DNA of 6,096 nucleotides from a bacterium UBP4_UBA6127. GTDB taxonomy: Bacteria > UBP4 > UBA4092. How positions within the stretch are numbered: the first letter of the stretch is position 1; each line of letters starts with the position of its first letter. The stretch is taken from positions 1 through 6,096 of the forward strand of contig DIVR01000069.1 of the NCBI GenBank assembly GCA_002428325.1, read 5' to 3'. Of this stretch, positions 5,632 through 6,096 are shown piece by piece. The notes under the pieces are model-generated. The model made no database searches. It was given only the letters and a program-made list of their open reading frames with translations, and was not told the origin of the DNA. The translations under genes and the position numbers were made by a program.

Positions 5632-6096
5632 ATGAGGTTGAAACCATGGAAATACGTATTAGTTCTACCTACCTACCTACCTACCTACCTACCTACCTAT
5701 TCTTCTTATTTAGTATTGAGTATTAAGAAAGCTCTATTATTCATGTTATGTGGAATATTGGGGATTACTTTGGCTCTACCTGCTTGGGGCAGTGAGAGAG
5801 AATGGAAAGAAAACGAAGCCCTTCGGGATGGACAGACCCGGGTCTGGGAATCGGTTAAGGTTCAAGAAGTGAAAAATCCTTTTACCGGTGAAATAAGTGT
5901 TAATACAGTAACCCATCAATATAATGAAAAAGCTGATGGGTTGAACTATAACGCCGGGACTAAAGATAAACCTAAATGGTTGCCTTCAGTAGAAACTATC
6001 AGCCCCACCGATGACCCCTATTTCCCCTATCAAGCTAACCAAGGGCCTTATCAGGTGAGATTTGGGGCATCCCAAACCACTCCGATTGAATATACT
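5632..6096 (+). CDS. Secreted protein N-terminus, translation crossed by a tetranucleotide repeat; incomplete at right edge
   Basis: Open without stops from ATG 5632 to the window end (155 codons). Residues 12-23 are repeat-encoded (LPTY three times). A classical signal peptide follows: Lys32-Lys33, a hydrophobic core (34-50), and ALPAWG with cleavage near 51-53. The mature part (SEREWKENEALRDG...) contains THQYNEKADGLNY and VPS/LPSVETI-like, GPYQVRFGA blocks. These resemble, from memory, the start of large secreted proteins in Verrucomicrobia/Lentisphaerae-type bacteria; this is low-confidence recognition. ATG 5632 is the only upstream ATG in frame at the present repeat number, but it has no good ribosome-binding site. 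ATG 5646, with GAGGT 7 nt upstream, is in another frame. TTG 5716 would give an ideal signal peptide (MSIKKALLF...), and ATG 5743 is also in frame; neither has a Shine-Dalgarno match. The C-terminus and full function lie outside the window. Confidence 0.75.
   Translation, partial: MRLKPWKYVLVLPTYLPTYLPTYSSYLVLSIKKALLFMLCGILGITLALPAWGSEREWKENEALRDGQTRVWESVKVQEVKNPFTGEISVNTVTHQYNEKADGLNYNAGTKDKPKWLPSVETISPTDDPYFPYQANQGPYQVRFGASQTTPIEYT
5634..5726 (+). other. Strong ribosome-binding site and out-of-frame start codon ahead of the repeat
   Basis: GAGGT (5634-5638) stands 7 nt before ATG 5646, the best initiation site in this leader. From it a 26-residue peptide is read through the repeat (MEIRISSTYLPTYLPTYL...) to TAA 5724-5726. 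That stop lies just inside the signal-peptide codons of the other frame. In the repeat state sequenced here, ribosomes using this start would end early. One repeat unit fewer, or two more, would fuse this start to the secreted protein. Confidence 0.7.
5665..5699 (+). repeat. Tetranucleotide simple-sequence repeat (CTAC), 8.75 units
   Basis: Thirty-five bases of uninterrupted CTAC units (eight full units plus CTA), or TACC x 8 from 5666. The unit length is not a multiple of three, so each gain or loss changes the downstream reading frame. Perfect tetranucleotide tracts of this length mutate by strand slippage and are the hallmark of contingency genes in Haemophilus, Moraxella and Neisseria. 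No other simple repeat of comparable length is present in the window. Confidence 0.97.

Noticed and set aside
5665..5699. The tandem repeat as part of a CRISPR array or replication iterons
   Set aside because: The unit is four bases with no spacers; it is a simple-sequence repeat.

Overview
The window holds four complete protein genes, one strong but incomplete gene running off the right edge, and two doubtful open frames. It reads as ordinary bacterial chromosome: single housekeeping or cell-wall genes, each with its own promoter-like and terminator-like signals, and no phage, transposase, CRISPR, tRNA or rRNA. Two products carry Sec-type signal peptides, one of them a DUF1460-type cell-wall amidase. 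The incomplete right-edge gene resembles the start of large secreted proteins that I associate, from memory, with Verrucomicrobia/Lentisphaerae-type (PVC) bacteria. A Gram-negative, moderate-GC, PVC-like or candidate-phylum bacterium is my best guess, held weakly.

Layout. Positions 1-270 contain a possible C-terminal tail of a membrane protein cut by the left edge, overlapped by two consecutive hairpins (129-210). A GNAT acetyltransferase follows (271-774). Next is a promoter-like site and a full-length acetolactate synthase large subunit, ilvB (893-2662). It ends at a perfect 13-bp terminator hairpin with no small-subunit gene after it. Facing it on the minus strand is a secreted DUF1460 cysteine amidase/peptidase (2762-3655), and the two convergent genes share the terminator. 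A 479-bp divergent intergenic region (3656-4134) is rich in inverted repeats. These include two related operator-like palindromes (core TTTGACA-N2-TGTCAAA) and mutually exclusive hairpins in the presumed leader of the next gene, rsgA (4135-5208), a circularly permuted ribosome-assembly GTPase.

The most interesting part is the right end. A near-consensus sigma70-type promoter (TTGACA-N17-TATGAT, 5570-5598) is followed by a tetranucleotide tract, (CTAC) x 8.75, at 5665-5699. The tract lies between two alternative ATG codons (5632 and 5646, in different frames) and the signal peptide of a secreted protein that continues past the window. With the repeat number seen here, the ATG with the good ribosome-binding site (5646) is out of frame and stops at 5726, while the ATG with a poor site (5632) is in frame. 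Loss of one repeat unit would join the strong start to the secreted protein, and gain of one would join neither. This is the architecture of a three-level phase-variation (contingency) switch controlling an exported, probably surface-exposed, protein.

The genes do not form one pathway. They are independent units: small-molecule acetylation, branched-chain amino-acid synthesis, peptidoglycan processing, 30S ribosome maturation and a switchable secreted protein.
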